Positions 1 to 9,663 of a stretch of 64,000 bases of DNA are shown piece after piece. Numbering within the stretch: position 1 is the stretch's first letter; every line of letters begins with the position of its first letter. The stretch spans positions 434,001 to 498,000 of the forward strand of contig NZ_SADD01000001.1 in the NCBI RefSeq assembly GCF_004005565.1, read 5' to 3'. Origin of the DNA: Lujinxingia sediminis (GTDB lineage Bacteria; Myxococcota_A; Bradymonadia; Bradymonadales; Bradymonadaceae). The notes beneath the pieces are model-generated. The model searched no databases. It had not been told where the DNA came from and was given only the letters and a program-made list of their open reading frames with translations. The position numbers and the translations under genes were made by a program.

Positions 1-262
<262 letters not shown>

Positions 263-345
263 TCAGCTTAACGTGTGCCACGCGCTCGTCAGTGGCGCGT
301 GGCTGCAGGGCAGGGTGAACCAGAAGTTGGCGTCGCTGGCAAGGC

Positions 346-1806
346 TCAGTCGCTTTTCGGTTTGGGCGACTCGGTGGCCCCTTCGGGGCGGGGAGGCTTA
401 TCACCACCTTTTTTATTGCGACCACGCCTGCGGCTGGAGCGGCGCTTGCTGGAGGAACGCTCGCCAGCGGCCTTCTCCGCGCCGGGTTTCGCGCCGGCTT
501 TGGAGTCCTCTTTGCCGGTCCGGGCGTCGGCACCACCCTGGGTGCGCTGCTCACGTTGGGTGCTCTCGGAGCGGGAGCCTTTCGAGCGGCGCGAGCGGGA
601 GCGGCCGGAGCGCCGGCGGCTGGAGCGGCGCTTCTTGGAGCGGCCCGAGTCGTTCGCGTGGGACGCATCCCCGCGCTGAGCGCTCTCTGGCGAGGCGCTG
701 GCAGCGCTCTCTTCGGAGGGTTTCTGCTCGGAGCGTTGCGAGTTTCGGCGCCGATTGCGGTCGGAGCGCGAAGACTTCGAGCCGGACCCGGAGGGCTTGG
801 AGCCCCGGGAGCGTCGGCCGGAGCGCGAGGATTTCGAGCCCTGGGAGCGACGCCGACTGCTCGAACCCCGGCGCTTGCGGCCGCCACCGCGCGCTGACTC
901 CTCCTCAGTGCCGCCGTCGACCCCCCGGTCGATGACGTTGGGATCGATGAGCTCGATCTCGGTGACCGGCAACATCTTGCGGTTGTTGTCGGCAAAACTC
1001 ACCATCACACGCCGATTGATGACGTCGACCTCCAGGATCTTCGCCTCACCGAGCTCAGTGCGCACCATCTTGCCCGCGCGTGGAAGTTTGGTGCGCATAC
1101 GCCGGTAGAGCTGCTGCTCGTAGACCAGGCAGCACATCAGGCGTCCGCACATCCCTGAGACTTTTTTGGGGTTGAGCGTCAGGCCCTGATCTTTGGCCAT
1201 ACGAATGGAGACCGGCTCAAAGTTGTCCAGAAAGGTGCTGCAGCAGAGTTCGCGACCGCAGGGGCCGATGCCACCGAGCATGCGTGCGCCGTCGCGCACT
1301 CCGATCTGATGCATCTCGATGCGCGTGCGAAACTTATGAGCCAGATCTTTAACCAGGTCCCGAAAGTCGATGCGACCGTCGGCGCTGAAGTAGAAGACCA
1401 GCTTGGAGCCATCATGCATGTACTGCGCGCGGATCAGCTTCATCTGCAGCTTGCGCGAGCGGATGCGCTCGATCGCAAAGCGGTAGGCCTGCTCTTCAAA
1501 CCCGGCGTGTTTGTCGGCCTGGGCGATGTCGGCCTCGGTGGCCTTGCGCAACACGCGAGGCAGGCTGTCGGTGGGTAAGACCTTGCGCGAGACCACCCCG
1601 CAGATTTCGGCGAGTGTGGGCCCGCGTTCGGTATCGACGATGACGTGATCACCTTCGCGAAGTTGCAACTCGCGGGCGTCGGCCTCATGGCGGGTCTGGC
1701 TGATGCGATAACGCAGCGACACCACGTTGTAGAGTTTCTTCTTTCCGCCGAAGGGGCGCGCCTGCTTTTTGGCAGGCTTAAAAAGCGTTGTGGTCATGGA
1801 AGTCAT
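346..1806 (-). CDS. ricT: RicT/YaaT-family PSP1 protein with long Arg/Ser-rich tail
   Basis: The first 280 or so residues match the PSP1/RicT (YaaT) family, which in Bacillus forms an Fe-S-containing complex with RicA and RicF that affects RNA processing and phosphorelays. The hallmark cysteines are present: GPCGRELCCSTFL near residue 200 and GMCGRLMCCLVYE shortly after. From about residue 300 to 486 the protein becomes a low-complexity tail dominated by Arg, Ser, Lys and Gly, with runs such as SSRRRSQGSKSSRSGRRSRG. Typical RicT proteins are about 270-300 residues, so the tail is an extension. The start is ATG 1806, with ATG 1797 an alternative. It follows holB by 55 bases. No RicA or RicF homologue is nearby. 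The family call is firm; the role of the tail (RNA or polyanion binding) is inference. Confidence 0.9.
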   Translation of the reverse strand: MTSMTTTLFKPAKKQARPFGGKKKLYNVVSLRYRISQTRHEADARELQLREGDHVIVDTERGPTLAEICGVVSRKVLPTDSLPRVLRKATEADIAQADKHAGFEEQAYRFAIERIRSRKLQMKLIRAQYMHDGSKLVFYFSADGRIDFRDLVKDLAHKFRTRIEMHQIGVRDGARMLGGIGPCGRELCCSTFLDNFEPVSIRMAKDQGLTLNPKKVSGMCGRLMCCLVYEQQLYRRMRTKLPRAGKMVRTELGEAKILEVDVINRRVMVSFADNNRKMLPVTEIELIDPNVIDRGVDGGTEEESARGGGRKRRGSSSRRRSQGSKSSRSGRRSRGSKPSGSGSKSSRSDRNRRRNSQRSEQKPSEESAASASPESAQRGDASHANDSGRSKKRRSSRRRSGRSRSRRSKGSRSESTQREQRTQGGADARTGKEDSKAGAKPGAEKAAGERSSSKRRSSRRRGRNKKGGDKPPRPEGATESPKPKSD

Positions 1807-1861
1807 CTATGGATGCGCGGGAGAGCGCCGACAAGGCGCCCTGAGCCCGGGACTCATGCGG

Positions 1862-2860
1862 TTAAGAGGGCTGACGAATCTGGTCGAGGACACCCTCGAC
1901 GATCAGCTGGGCGTTGACGTTGCGTTTCAGACGCCCGCGGGCTTCGGTCAGCGTATCGAGGATGCGTAAGATAGCGTCGAGCGAGAAGCGCTCCACGCCT
2001 TTGTCGATGAGGGCCATCAGGTCGGCGTTGATCACGCGCTGGCGATCGGCGCGCCGGGCCAACATCAGGTCGCGAAAATACACAATGAGCACATCGAGCT
2101 GGGCCTCCAGATCGGAGTTGCCTCGCCCGAAGCGCTCGGCGGTCTCCAGCCACTGGTTGGCGCGGTCGGCGGGCACCGCCAGAAACGCCTCCAGAAGTTC
2201 TTCGCGCTGCTCAAGCATTCCGGAGTCCAGAACCTCGACGGCTCGTCCCAGGCTACCTTCGCCATAACCGGCGGCGACCTTGAGTAGCGCCTCATCGGCC
2301 GGTTCTTCGAGCACATCGGGCAGGGCGCGGGCGACCTCGTCGTCGCTGAGCGCTCCGAAACGCAGACGCTGGCAACGACTGATGATCGTGTCGAGCAGGC
2401 GGTGGGGTTGATCGGTGATCAAAAAGAGCAGGGTGCGCGCGCTGGGCTCCTCCAGCGTCTTGAGCAGGGCGTTGGCGCCCTCTTCGGTCATGGCGTGCGC
2501 CTGGTCGATGAGCACCGCGCGGTAGCGTGCCTCATAGGGCGGGGAAAGCGCGGCTTTTTGAATGGCGCGAATCTGATCGATCTTGATGAAGTTGCCGCTC
2601 GGCGCGATCTCCAGCACATCGGGGTGCTGGCTGGCTTCGATGCGCTTGCAGGCGGTGCAGCGCATGCACGCATCCTCCAAAACATCGCCGGCGTGCTCCA
2701 GGCAGTTCAGGCTGGCAGCAAAGCTCAGGGCGGTGGTGTACTTGCCCACGCCTGTCGGGCCGCTGAAGAGGTAGGCGTGATGCATACGGCCCGAGCTCAT
2801 CGCCTGCGTTAAAACCTGTCGCGTTCTAGAATTTCCTAAGAGTTCCGACCACTTACGCAC
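1862..2860 (-). CDS. holB: DNA polymerase III delta-prime subunit
   Basis: Clamp-loader subunit that, with delta and tau/gamma, opens the beta clamp at primed sites. Visible are HHAYLFSGPTGVGK (Walker A region), a four-cysteine zinc module around ACMRCTACKR, ALLKTLEEPSARTLLFLIT, and the SRC motif in IISRCQRLRFG. The frame is open up to a GTG at 2890. GTG 2860 is preferred because it has GGAG seven bases upstream and starts the protein at VRKWSELLGN, the usual place about 25 residues before the HAYLFSGP motif. This gives 332 residues, normal for the family. It is first in the holB-ricT-metG run. Confidence 0.93.
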   Translation of the reverse strand: MRKWSELLGNSRTRQVLTQAMSSGRMHHAYLFSGPTGVGKYTTALSFAASLNCLEHAGDVLEDACMRCTACKRIEASQHPDVLEIAPSGNFIKIDQIRAIQKAALSPPYEARYRAVLIDQAHAMTEEGANALLKTLEEPSARTLLFLITDQPHRLLDTIISRCQRLRFGALSDDEVARALPDVLEEPADEALLKVAAGYGEGSLGRAVEVLDSGMLEQREELLEAFLAVPADRANQWLETAERFGRGNSDLEAQLDVLIVYFRDLMLARRADRQRVINADLMALIDKGVERFSLDAILRILDTLTEARGRLKRNVNAQLIVEGVLDQIRQPS

Positions 2861-2950
2861 AGAAGGGCTCCGGGGGGTGGGGGCCTGCACCGAGGGCGGC
2901 GCATGTTAGGGAGGGCGCCGCGCAGGTGTCAATCATCGCCGGCACAAAGC

Positions 2951-4390
2951 TCAGCGCTCAAAGGCCAGGTAGACCGAGCGACCTCGGCGGATGATTTTGA
3001 GGCGCACCACCTCGCCTGTGCTCAGTGCGGCCACCGCCTGCTCAAAGCTCTCCTGCGAGTCGATAGGGGTAGCGCCTACCTCGACGATGATATCGCGGTT
3101 GCGCAGGCCTCCCTGACGCGCCGGGGAGTCATCGCTCATACCGGTGACCAGCACGCCGCGCTCATCAGGAGCGCGTACCTGGCGGGCCAGACGTGCGGTC
3201 ATCGGGGCGACCTCCACCCCGAAACGGGTCGGGCGGGTCGGGTCGGCCGGAAGATTCCCCGCGGCCAGCGGAAGGCTGGGACGCGCCTGGTCGGGAATGG
3301 CCTGCATCTGCACCTCGACGCGCTGACGTTCCCCGGCGCGCATGATCGCCACATCCACGGTGCTTCCGGCCGGGGTGGTCGAGACGTACCAGGGAAGATC
3401 GTCACTGGTGAGGATGGTGCGCCCACCAAAATGCGTGATGACGTCGCCCTCTTGAAGCGCGGCTTGCGCGGCGGGACTCATCTCAACGACCTCGGTGATG
3501 AGTGCCCCGGCGGCGCTCTCCAGCCGAAAACTTGTCGCGAGCATCGGCTCCAGGTCTTGCACGCGCACCCCCAGCCAACTGCGCTCGACAAAGCCACGAT
3601 CCTGGAGTTGAGGCAGCAGCGTTTTCACCATGTTGATAGGAATCGCAAAGCTGATGCCCTGGCCCTGGCGGTTGATGGCCGTGTTAATGCCGATCACCTC
3701 GCCATTCATGCTGACCAGCGGCCCGCCGGAGTTGCCGGGGTTGATGGGCGCGTCCGTTTGAATAAAGTCGCCCTGTTGCTCCCGTCCTTCCACCGGAAGG
3801 TTACGCCTTCCGAGCGCGCTGACGATGCCGGCGCTCACCGAATGATTGAGCCCCAGGGGGTTACCAATCGCCAGCACATACTCACCGACCTGGAGCGCAT
3901 CGCTATCACCCAGCGGAGCGACCGGAAGAGGCCCCTGAACCGAGTCGATTTTCAAAAGCGCCAGATCCGTGGGCTGGTCCACACCCACCACCTGCGCCGA
4001 CATCTCGCGCCGATCGCTAAAACGCACATCGACGCTCGACGCGTTATCGATGACGTGGAAGTTGGTCAGCACGTAGCCGTCTTCGTGGATCACAAATCCC
4101 GAGCCCTGAGCCAGCGCTGGCCCCGAGCTTAAGTCCCGAAGGTGCGAGGGGCCGGTTCCCGGCGCATAGCTCACCATCACGCTGACCACCGCCGGACCAA
4201 CCTCCTCGACCAACGTCACGAAGGGGGAGGTGTTCACCCCCCGCGCGCCCCGACCTTCGGTCCACAACACGCGCTCGGCGTCCTGAGCCCAGACCTGTGT
4301 GCCACCCGCAAAAAGCAGCATGACCAGCGCACAGATCGCGAGCGTCAGACGAGCGAGAAGGGGACTAGTGGCCAGGCGGAGAGGTCTCAT
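2951..4390 (-). CDS. HtrA/DegP-family periplasmic serine protease with two PDZ domains
   Basis: Envelope quality-control protease. An N-terminal signal peptide (about residues 1-35, ending near QVWAQ) directs export. The trypsin-like domain has the catalytic His in LTNFHVID (about residue 111), Asp in TDLALLKI (about 142) and Ser in NPGNSGGPLV (about 221). Two PDZ domains follow, roughly at 265-350 and 385-475. Length (479) is typical of DegP/DegQ. Its ATG overlaps the stop of the upstream 5'-nucleotidase gene in an ATGA, so the two are probably translationally coupled. The reason for pairing with a nucleotidase is unknown. DegP, DegQ and MucD cannot be told apart from sequence alone. Confidence 0.93.
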   Translation of the reverse strand: MRPLRLATSPLLARLTLAICALVMLLFAGGTQVWAQDAERVLWTEGRGARGVNTSPFVTLVEEVGPAVVSVMVSYAPGTGPSHLRDLSSGPALAQGSGFVIHEDGYVLTNFHVIDNASSVDVRFSDRREMSAQVVGVDQPTDLALLKIDSVQGPLPVAPLGDSDALQVGEYVLAIGNPLGLNHSVSAGIVSALGRRNLPVEGREQQGDFIQTDAPINPGNSGGPLVSMNGEVIGINTAINRQGQGISFAIPINMVKTLLPQLQDRGFVERSWLGVRVQDLEPMLATSFRLESAAGALITEVVEMSPAAQAALQEGDVITHFGGRTILTSDDLPWYVSTTPAGSTVDVAIMRAGERQRVEVQMQAIPDQARPSLPLAAGNLPADPTRPTRFGVEVAPMTARLARQVRAPDERGVLVTGMSDDSPARQGGLRNRDIIVEVGATPIDSQESFEQAVAALSTGEVVRLKIIRRGRSVYLAFER

Positions 4391-5946
4391 GATCGCTCAT
4401 GGGGCATGGGTTGTCGCGGCGCGCGGAAATAGTGCATCGGTGAGTAATGCACCAGATTCTCCACGCGGCTTGTGTAGATGCAGGCGTACACCTCGATCTG
4501 CTCGCCGAGGATGGTGTTCTCATTGCCCATCTTAAAGAGTAATCCCCAGTAGCGATTAAACTCACTTTCAAGCTGGCGCTCGACCTGCCAGAGCTCCTGA
4601 AGGACGCTCTGGCGACGGGCGCGAAGTTGGCTCTGGATGCGCGTGATCTCGTCGAAAGCCGCCTTCACCTCGACGTCACCTTCCGGCGCGTCGAGCTCCT
4701 GGAGGCGACGTGCCAGCCCGAGCTCAAAGGCGATCTCTTCGTTGATGCGCACCAGCTCATGCTCAATGGCGTCGAGGCGCGCGCGCTCCCCGCGAAGTTC
4801 ATCGGTTCGCAGCAGTTCGCCCTCGATCTCCTGAACGACCATCGCGGTGCGCCAGGCCGTCGACTTCTTGCTGCGCACGATATCGCCGTAGATGTGGTCG
4901 CCGACGTAGAGCACCCGATCGGGGCGGAACCCGGTCATGCGGTGAAAGTCGATGAGATTGCCGCCCTGGTACATCTGGCCAGCTTCAAACTGCCCGAACT
5001 CCTCGCCGCTGACCTCTTCGCTGGCGTCGACGCGCAAAAAGGGCTGACGGTCGGTGAAAAAGCCTGGCTTCGACGCCCCGGTGATCACGATGTCAAAGTA
5101 GTCCTGCCAGCGCGGAAGCTGAGGCAGAAGATCGTCGAGCAGGTAGCTCATCACGTGTTCGGTGAAGCGGGCGTAGCTGTTGGTGAGCACGAAGAGCTTT
5201 TTACCGGCGCTGCGCAGGCGCTGCAGAGTGTGCGCCAGATCCAGGTTGCGGGTGAGGTACTGATCCATATTCGCGATGATGTCATCTTTGATGGAGTCGT
5301 CGCGGTGGGCCAGGTCGATGCTGTAGCGGATATCGTCGTAGAGGCGCCGCCAGTCGTGGCGCTGCTCGGGGCGAGTGCGCTCCAGGTAGTCGACCAGCGT
5401 GGCATAGAGCGCGGCTTCCGGCAGCGCAAAGAGCGTGTCGACCAGCGCGTAGCGCGAGGTCGTCATACTCATCGCCTGGGTGTGGTACTCGATAATATCG
5501 TCGCCATTCAGCTCTTTAAATCCGTGGTAGACCCGGCCTACAAAACGGTGGCTGTCGAGCTTAAAGATGTTGCCGCGCACGGTGTCGATGACAAGTCCGC
5601 GAATCGCAAAGTCGGTCGGGACCTTTAACTCGAGGATTTCGCGCGGATAGCCGCGCTCGATCACCAGGCGCTCCAGGGTCTTCTCCACGCTGAGACGCTC
5701 AATGGCGTCCTGGTGGTAATGCGCCAGGGTGTAGTCCATATCAAAGCCCACCGCCTCAACCTCAGCCAGGTTGAGGTCGCGGTTGCAGAAGACCTGGTGG
5801 ACGGGAGCGAGCGATGGCGAGTGACCCTTTCGCAGGGTCTGGAGCAGCGAGAGAGGCCGCTCGGAGTCGGGAGGGTTAACCAAGGTTGTCTCGAAGCATA
5901 TGTCGTTGTCGTGAGGGCCCCGGCGTCCAGCAGTACGGGGCGGCAT
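4387..5946 (-). CDS. HAD-superfamily 5'-nucleotidase (cN-II-like, PF05761 type)
   Basis: Likely cytosolic purine 5'-nucleotidase of the eukaryotic cN-II-like HAD family. HAD motif I is seen as GFDMDYTLAHY (about residue 68), motif II near FVLTNSYARFTEHV, and the late Asp motif in VLYVGDHIYGDIVRSKK (about 350). A charged, probably coiled-coil segment lies near residues 385-460. The ATG at 5946 has no clear ribosome-binding site, and a TTG at 5883 would remove the first 21 unremarkable residues, so the N-terminus is uncertain. The last four bases overlap the htrA-like start. No signal peptide is seen. Substrate preference cannot be judged. Confidence 0.88.
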   Translation of the reverse strand: MPPRTAGRRGPHDNDICFETTLVNPPDSERPLSLLQTLRKGHSPSLAPVHQVFCNRDLNLAEVEAVGFDMDYTLAHYHQDAIERLSVEKTLERLVIERGYPREILELKVPTDFAIRGLVIDTVRGNIFKLDSHRFVGRVYHGFKELNGDDIIEYHTQAMSMTTSRYALVDTLFALPEAALYATLVDYLERTRPEQRHDWRRLYDDIRYSIDLAHRDDSIKDDIIANMDQYLTRNLDLAHTLQRLRSAGKKLFVLTNSYARFTEHVMSYLLDDLLPQLPRWQDYFDIVITGASKPGFFTDRQPFLRVDASEEVSGEEFGQFEAGQMYQGGNLIDFHRMTGFRPDRVLYVGDHIYGDIVRSKKSTAWRTAMVVQEIEGELLRTDELRGERARLDAIEHELVRINEEIAFELGLARRLQELDAPEGDVEVKAAFDEITRIQSQLRARRQSVLQELWQVERQLESEFNRYWGLLFKMGNENTILGEQIEVYACIYTSRVENLVHYSPMHYFRAPRQPMPHERS

Positions 5947-6301
5947 CGTCGCGTGAGTATAGAGCGGGCGGCCAGAAGAGACGACGCGCAGAAGCCTGGT
6001 TTGCCACGTGGGCGCAGGATGCGGGCAGGCCGCGAGCAGCCTTTGAACAACAGGCAGGGCCTGTCGGGGATTCCGCCTCTTATCTCAGGGTACGGCGGCC
6101 CGGGCAGCGTGATGGCTGCCGGGTGATGTATCGACGCTTACAAAGGCCAACATCGATTCGCTGGAATCACGTCTGGGGCTGTGATAGAGCGTCGACTAAG
6201 TTGAGTTTGCCCCCGGCAGCCCGCGCAGAAAAGGTCTCGCAGGCAGGTGCCCGCGAAGTCCCGGGGCAACAATGTAGTCACTATTCTGACGGAGTAACAC
6301 C
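5947..6301. other. Intergenic region with no recognised gene
   Basis: About 355 bases between the divergent 5'-nucleotidase (minus) and the lipoprotein gene (plus). Short reading frames here are not convincing: no ribosome-binding sites and no recognisable protein. It should carry both promoters, but no clear -35/-10 pair could be picked. The downstream lipoprotein gene has a GGAG about seven bases before its ATG. Confidence 0.5.
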
Positions 6302-8335
6302 ATGTCCAGGAAGTTGTTTGCAATGCTGCTTGTCGGCCTGCTGAGCGCCTCGGTCACCGCCTGTGGCGGCGACGATACGCCGCTCGATACCCCCGACACC
6401 GATGTGGATACCGATGCCGGTGACGACACCGATCCCGACACCGATTCCAACGAGCCGCACCCCTTCGAAGATGAAGTGGATGTGTGGATGGGCGATGCCG
6501 TCAACGATCCCGACACCCCTCAGGCCATTGACGTCGGTCAGTCCTTCGGTGGGCAGCTCAATGGTGCGTCTCAGTACTACGAGCTCAACCTTGAGGCCGG
6601 TACCGCGCTTAAGGTGACCGTCGACGGTGTGGATGGTGATTTCACGGGCGAAGGCGCGTTTAACGTGGTCGTGGAGACCATGGCCGATGAAGGGCGTCGT
6701 GTGCTCTTCTACTCCGGTGACTCGGCCACCCGGGAGTTCTTCATCTACGCTGAAGGGGCCCACCAGATCTATTCGCTGCCCGGCGAAGGGGTCAGCGGTG
6801 CCTACAAAATCTCCACCGAGGTGGTTGAGCTTGCCCCCGAAACGCCGACCCTCCCCGGTGTGACCGAAGGCGATATGAGCGACGGCTCGATCAAGGTCTA
6901 TGAGGTTGTGGCCGATCTCGACGGCACCCTGGCCGCCGAGACCTCCGCCCAGCGTCTTGCGCCCGAAGGCGGCGTCGACACCTTCCTGCACGTCTGGGAC
7001 GTGGCCGCTGACGCCCGCATCGCCCAGAATGATGACTTCGGTGACGGCCATTATGACTCGCAGGTCTTCGCCGAAATCACCAGCGGCAACACCTACTACG
7101 TCATCGTCGACGCCTACAGCAACGACGCCGACGGTCTCTTCGAGCTGACGATGGAGACCTACGAAGGCGGCACCACCGAGCCGGTCGTCGTCGCCGATGG
7201 CGCCGAAGAAACCGGCAACATCGAAGCCCGCCTGGTCGGTGTAGACCTCAAGGCCTACTCCCTGACGGTGGAGCCCGGCGAGAACTTCCGCGTGCTCGTG
7301 GAAGGCGATGACGCCCTGACCCCGGCTATCGTGGCCGTCTCCGGCCCGGCCGGTGAAGAGCAGCAGGTCGGAGGCTCGCAGCCCGTTGAAGGCCGCGCCG
7401 GTATGTACGTCGGCGTTGGTGCTGACGAGGAAGAGGCGCAGACCTTCCTCCTCTACGTCTCCGATGAGCGTAACCTCACCGAAGGTGCCGAGTCGGTCGG
7501 TGGCGAGGGCTTCGGCTTTACGCTCACCGTCGAAGCGGTCGCCCGCGGGGCCGTCACCGTCGAAGGAACTCTGACGTCGCCTCAGGTGCTCGCTGACGTC
7601 GGTAACGTGACCTGGTTCGACGTGGTCGTTCCCGCCAAGACCATCGTGAGCCTGGCCGTGGAAACCGAAGTCGCCGAAGCCGACTTCGCTCCCCTGGTTG
7701 TCAGCGCCGACTACTGGACCTTCTCGCCGGCCTTCGAAGCGGAAGCTGTCCTGTACAACGACGCCGACGAAGCTGTGACGATGCCGGTGCTGGTGCGTGA
7801 CGCGACCTTCCGCGGCTCGCCCACCACCACTTACGCCCTCAACGCCACCTTCGTGGACGCGACCCTGCCCGAAGGCCCGACCACCTACACCTTCACCGAT
7901 CAGCTGCTGACCAGCGCCGACGCCGAAGCCATCGAGCTTCCGGCTCAGGTCTTCGGTCTGCTCGACACGGAAGCCGCTGAAGCCATCGATGAAGCGGCTA
8001 CCCCGGTGCAGTTCTTCTCCGTCGACCTCGTCGCCGGTGACGTGCTCGTGGCGCGCACCTCGCGTGGTGCCGAACTTCCCGCCGACCCGGAAGCTGACGA
8101 TCCCTCCACCACCGACACCGTCGTGCGTCTCTTCGAAGGTGACGGGTCCACCCAGATCCTGGCTGCGGACTACTACGTCGGTCAGGCCGATGCTGAGACC
8201 TTCTTCTCGGCCTTCATCTACGAAGTTGAGGAAGACGGCACCTACTTCCTGAGCGTGGAGCCCTTCTGCCAGAGCTTCCTGGGCATGAACTTCTGCTCCG
8301 ATGGCGAGTACAAGCTCGACGTGTTCACGAACTGA
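6302..8335 (+). CDS. Large secreted lipoprotein of unknown function
   Basis: 677-residue exported lipoprotein. The signal peptide ends in the lipobox SVTAC, so the mature N-terminus is Cys21. A short Asp/Thr/Pro linker (residues 24-50, containing DVDTDAGDDTDPDTD) follows. The rest is strongly acidic, beta-rich and repetitive in style, with blocks such as FLHVWDVAADARIAQNDDFG and TYYVIVDAYSNDADGLFELT. These resemble bacterial pre-peptidase C-terminal (PPC-like) or DVUA0089-type beta-sandwich modules, judged by eye. Similar blocks recur near residues 215-280 and 590-670 (VVRLFEGDGS, GTYFLSVEPF). No catalytic motif is seen. It is monocistronic, closed by a strong terminator. A role as a surface-exposed adhesive or binding protein is inference. 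Confidence 0.85.
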   Translation: MSRKLFAMLLVGLLSASVTACGGDDTPLDTPDTDVDTDAGDDTDPDTDSNEPHPFEDEVDVWMGDAVNDPDTPQAIDVGQSFGGQLNGASQYYELNLEAGTALKVTVDGVDGDFTGEGAFNVVVETMADEGRRVLFYSGDSATREFFIYAEGAHQIYSLPGEGVSGAYKISTEVVELAPETPTLPGVTEGDMSDGSIKVYEVVADLDGTLAAETSAQRLAPEGGVDTFLHVWDVAADARIAQNDDFGDGHYDSQVFAEITSGNTYYVIVDAYSNDADGLFELTMETYEGGTTEPVVVADGAEETGNIEARLVGVDLKAYSLTVEPGENFRVLVEGDDALTPAIVAVSGPAGEEQQVGGSQPVEGRAGMYVGVGADEEEAQTFLLYVSDERNLTEGAESVGGEGFGFTLTVEAVARGAVTVEGTLTSPQVLADVGNVTWFDVVVPAKTIVSLAVETEVAEADFAPLVVSADYWTFSPAFEAEAVLYNDADEAVTMPVLVRDATFRGSPTTTYALNATFVDATLPEGPTTYTFTDQLLTSADAEAIELPAQVFGLLDTEAAEAIDEAATPVQFFSVDLVAGDVLVARTSRGAELPADPEADDPSTTDTVVRLFEGDGSTQILAADYYVGQADAETFFSAFIYEVEEDGTYFLSVEPFCQSFLGMNFCSDGEYKLDVFTN

Positions 8336-8412
8336 GTTTCGCGAGCCGCATGTGTCCTCACCACGGCGTAGCTCCCCACGGGGGGCCCTGAGGTGAGGAC
8401 AAAGGATGCATG

Positions 8413-8449
8413 AAAAGGGCGCTCCCCCGCGGGGGAGCGCCCTTTTTTT
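8413..8449 (+). terminator. Rho-independent terminator after the large lipoprotein gene
   Basis: A 16-base arm (AAAAGGGCGCTCCCCC) is followed by a two-base loop, its exact complement and a T-run. It is well placed 78 bases after the stop. Confidence 0.93.
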
Positions 8450-8476
8450 ATGCCGTCGCTCCCTGGCGAGCGGGCA

Positions 8477-8505
8477 TTGACACCCCGGCGGCCCGTGGCT
8501 ACGTC
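8477..8505 (+). promoter_or_regulatory. Possible sigma-70 promoter for the FAH-family gene
   Basis: An exact TTGACA at 8477-8482 is followed, 17 bases later, by TACGTC at 8500-8505, which keeps only the leading TA of the -10 consensus. The position, about 48 bases before the start codon, fits. High-GC bacteria often have weak -10 boxes, so this is a candidate only. Confidence 0.4.
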
Positions 8506-8552
8506 TAGGGGCGAGATTTCGCACTGAAATGAACCAACCTGGAGGTTGATGC

Positions 8553-9533
8553 ATGAAGCTGGCAACGCTACGCAACGGTACTCGTGATGGCGCGCTTGTG
8601 GTGGTGGGCAAAAACAATTCGGTCTACGCCTCGGCCGCCGAGATCGCCCCGACGATGCAGGCCGCGCTCGACCAGTGGGATGCGCTCGAGCCGAAGCTGC
8701 GCGCGTTGGCCGAGAAGCTGGAGAGTGGCCAGGTGGAGGGCACCCCGGTGGACCCGTCGCAGATGATGGCGCCGCTTCCCCGAGCCTACGAGTGGATCGA
8801 TGGCTCGGCGTATATCAACCACATCGTGCTGGTGCGCAAAGCCCGCGGCGCCGAGCCGCCCGAAACCCTGGAGACCGATCCGCTCGTCTACCAGGGCGGC
8901 TCGGGCGTGCTTCTGGGCGCCCATGACCCCATTGAAGTCCCCAACATCGAGTGGGGCGCCGATTTTGAGGCCGAGGTCGGCGTCATCCTGGGCGATACCC
9001 CCCGCGGTGTGAAGGCGGCCGACGCCTCGAAGTACATCAAGCTCATCGTCATCCTCAACGACGTCACCTTCCGAAACCTGATCCCGGCCGAGCTCGCCAA
9101 GTCCTTTGGCTTCTTCCAGTCCAAGCCGGCCACCGCCTTTGCGCCCTTCGCCGTGACCCCCGACGAGCTTGGCCAGGCCTGGAAGGAGGGCCGCATCCAC
9201 CTGCCGCTCTACACCTATTATAACGGCGAAAAATTCGGCGACCCGGAGGCCGGTCCCGAGATGCATTTTTCGTTCAACGATCTCTTGCAGCACCTCTGCA
9301 AAACCCGCGCGTACACCGCGGGCACCATCGTGGGCAGCGGCACCGTCTCCAACGACGATCGCAGCCGCGGCTCCTCGTGCCTGGCCGAGCAGCGCATGCT
9401 CGAGAAGATCGACACCGGTGAGTTCAAAACGCCCTTTATGAAGCCCGGCGACACGGTGAAGATCGAGATGTTCGACAGCGAGGGCAACAACATCTTCGGC
9501 ACCATCGACCAGAAGGTCGTTGACGCCGACTGA
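8553..9533 (+). CDS. Fumarylacetoacetate hydrolase (FAH) family protein
   Basis: 326-residue FAH-fold enzyme. With the maleylacetoacetate isomerase gene next to it, the likely reaction is hydrolysis of fumarylacetoacetate to fumarate and acetoacetate, the last step of tyrosine/homogentisate breakdown. Visible family features are GADFEAEVGVILGD (metal-binding Glu residues), VILNDVTFRNL (equivalent of the family NDVTARD), SKPATAFAPFAVTP and GTIVGSGTVSND. A perfect GGAGG seven bases upstream fixes the ATG. The shorter FAH family is catalytically diverse, so the exact substrate rests on gene context. No homogentisate dioxygenase gene is in the window. Confidence 0.88.
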   Translation: MKLATLRNGTRDGALVVVGKNNSVYASAAEIAPTMQAALDQWDALEPKLRALAEKLESGQVEGTPVDPSQMMAPLPRAYEWIDGSAYINHIVLVRKARGAEPPETLETDPLVYQGGSGVLLGAHDPIEVPNIEWGADFEAEVGVILGDTPRGVKAADASKYIKLIVILNDVTFRNLIPAELAKSFGFFQSKPATAFAPFAVTPDELGQAWKEGRIHLPLYTYYNGEKFGDPEAGPEMHFSFNDLLQHLCKTRAYTAGTIVGSGTVSNDDRSRGSSCLAEQRMLEKIDTGEFKTPFMKPGDTVKIEMFDSEGNNIFGTIDQKVVDAD

Positions 9534-9560
9534 GGCCGGGCCACCGGCATCAACTGTGGT

Positions 9561-9603
9561 ACGCGCGCCGCGCCGCCGGGCATTCTGGACCCGCGGCGCG
9601 CGT
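9561..9603. other. Perfect 12-bp hairpin between the FAH-family gene and maiA
   Basis: ACGCGCGCCGCG (9561-9572) pairs exactly with CGCGGCGCGCGT (9592-9603) across a 19-base loop. No T-run follows. It may be a weak terminator or an mRNA processing/stability element within the pair. Confidence 0.5.
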
Positions 9604-9663
9604 GTGTTTAGCGCTTCTCAATCGGGCCCGGAACGGGCCCTCAACCCGGGGATGGAGGCGGCG

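Noticed and set aside
6281-8617. 778-codon open frame on the minus strand
   Set aside because: It is antisense to the secreted lipoprotein gene, with no ribosome-binding site and no recognisable domain.
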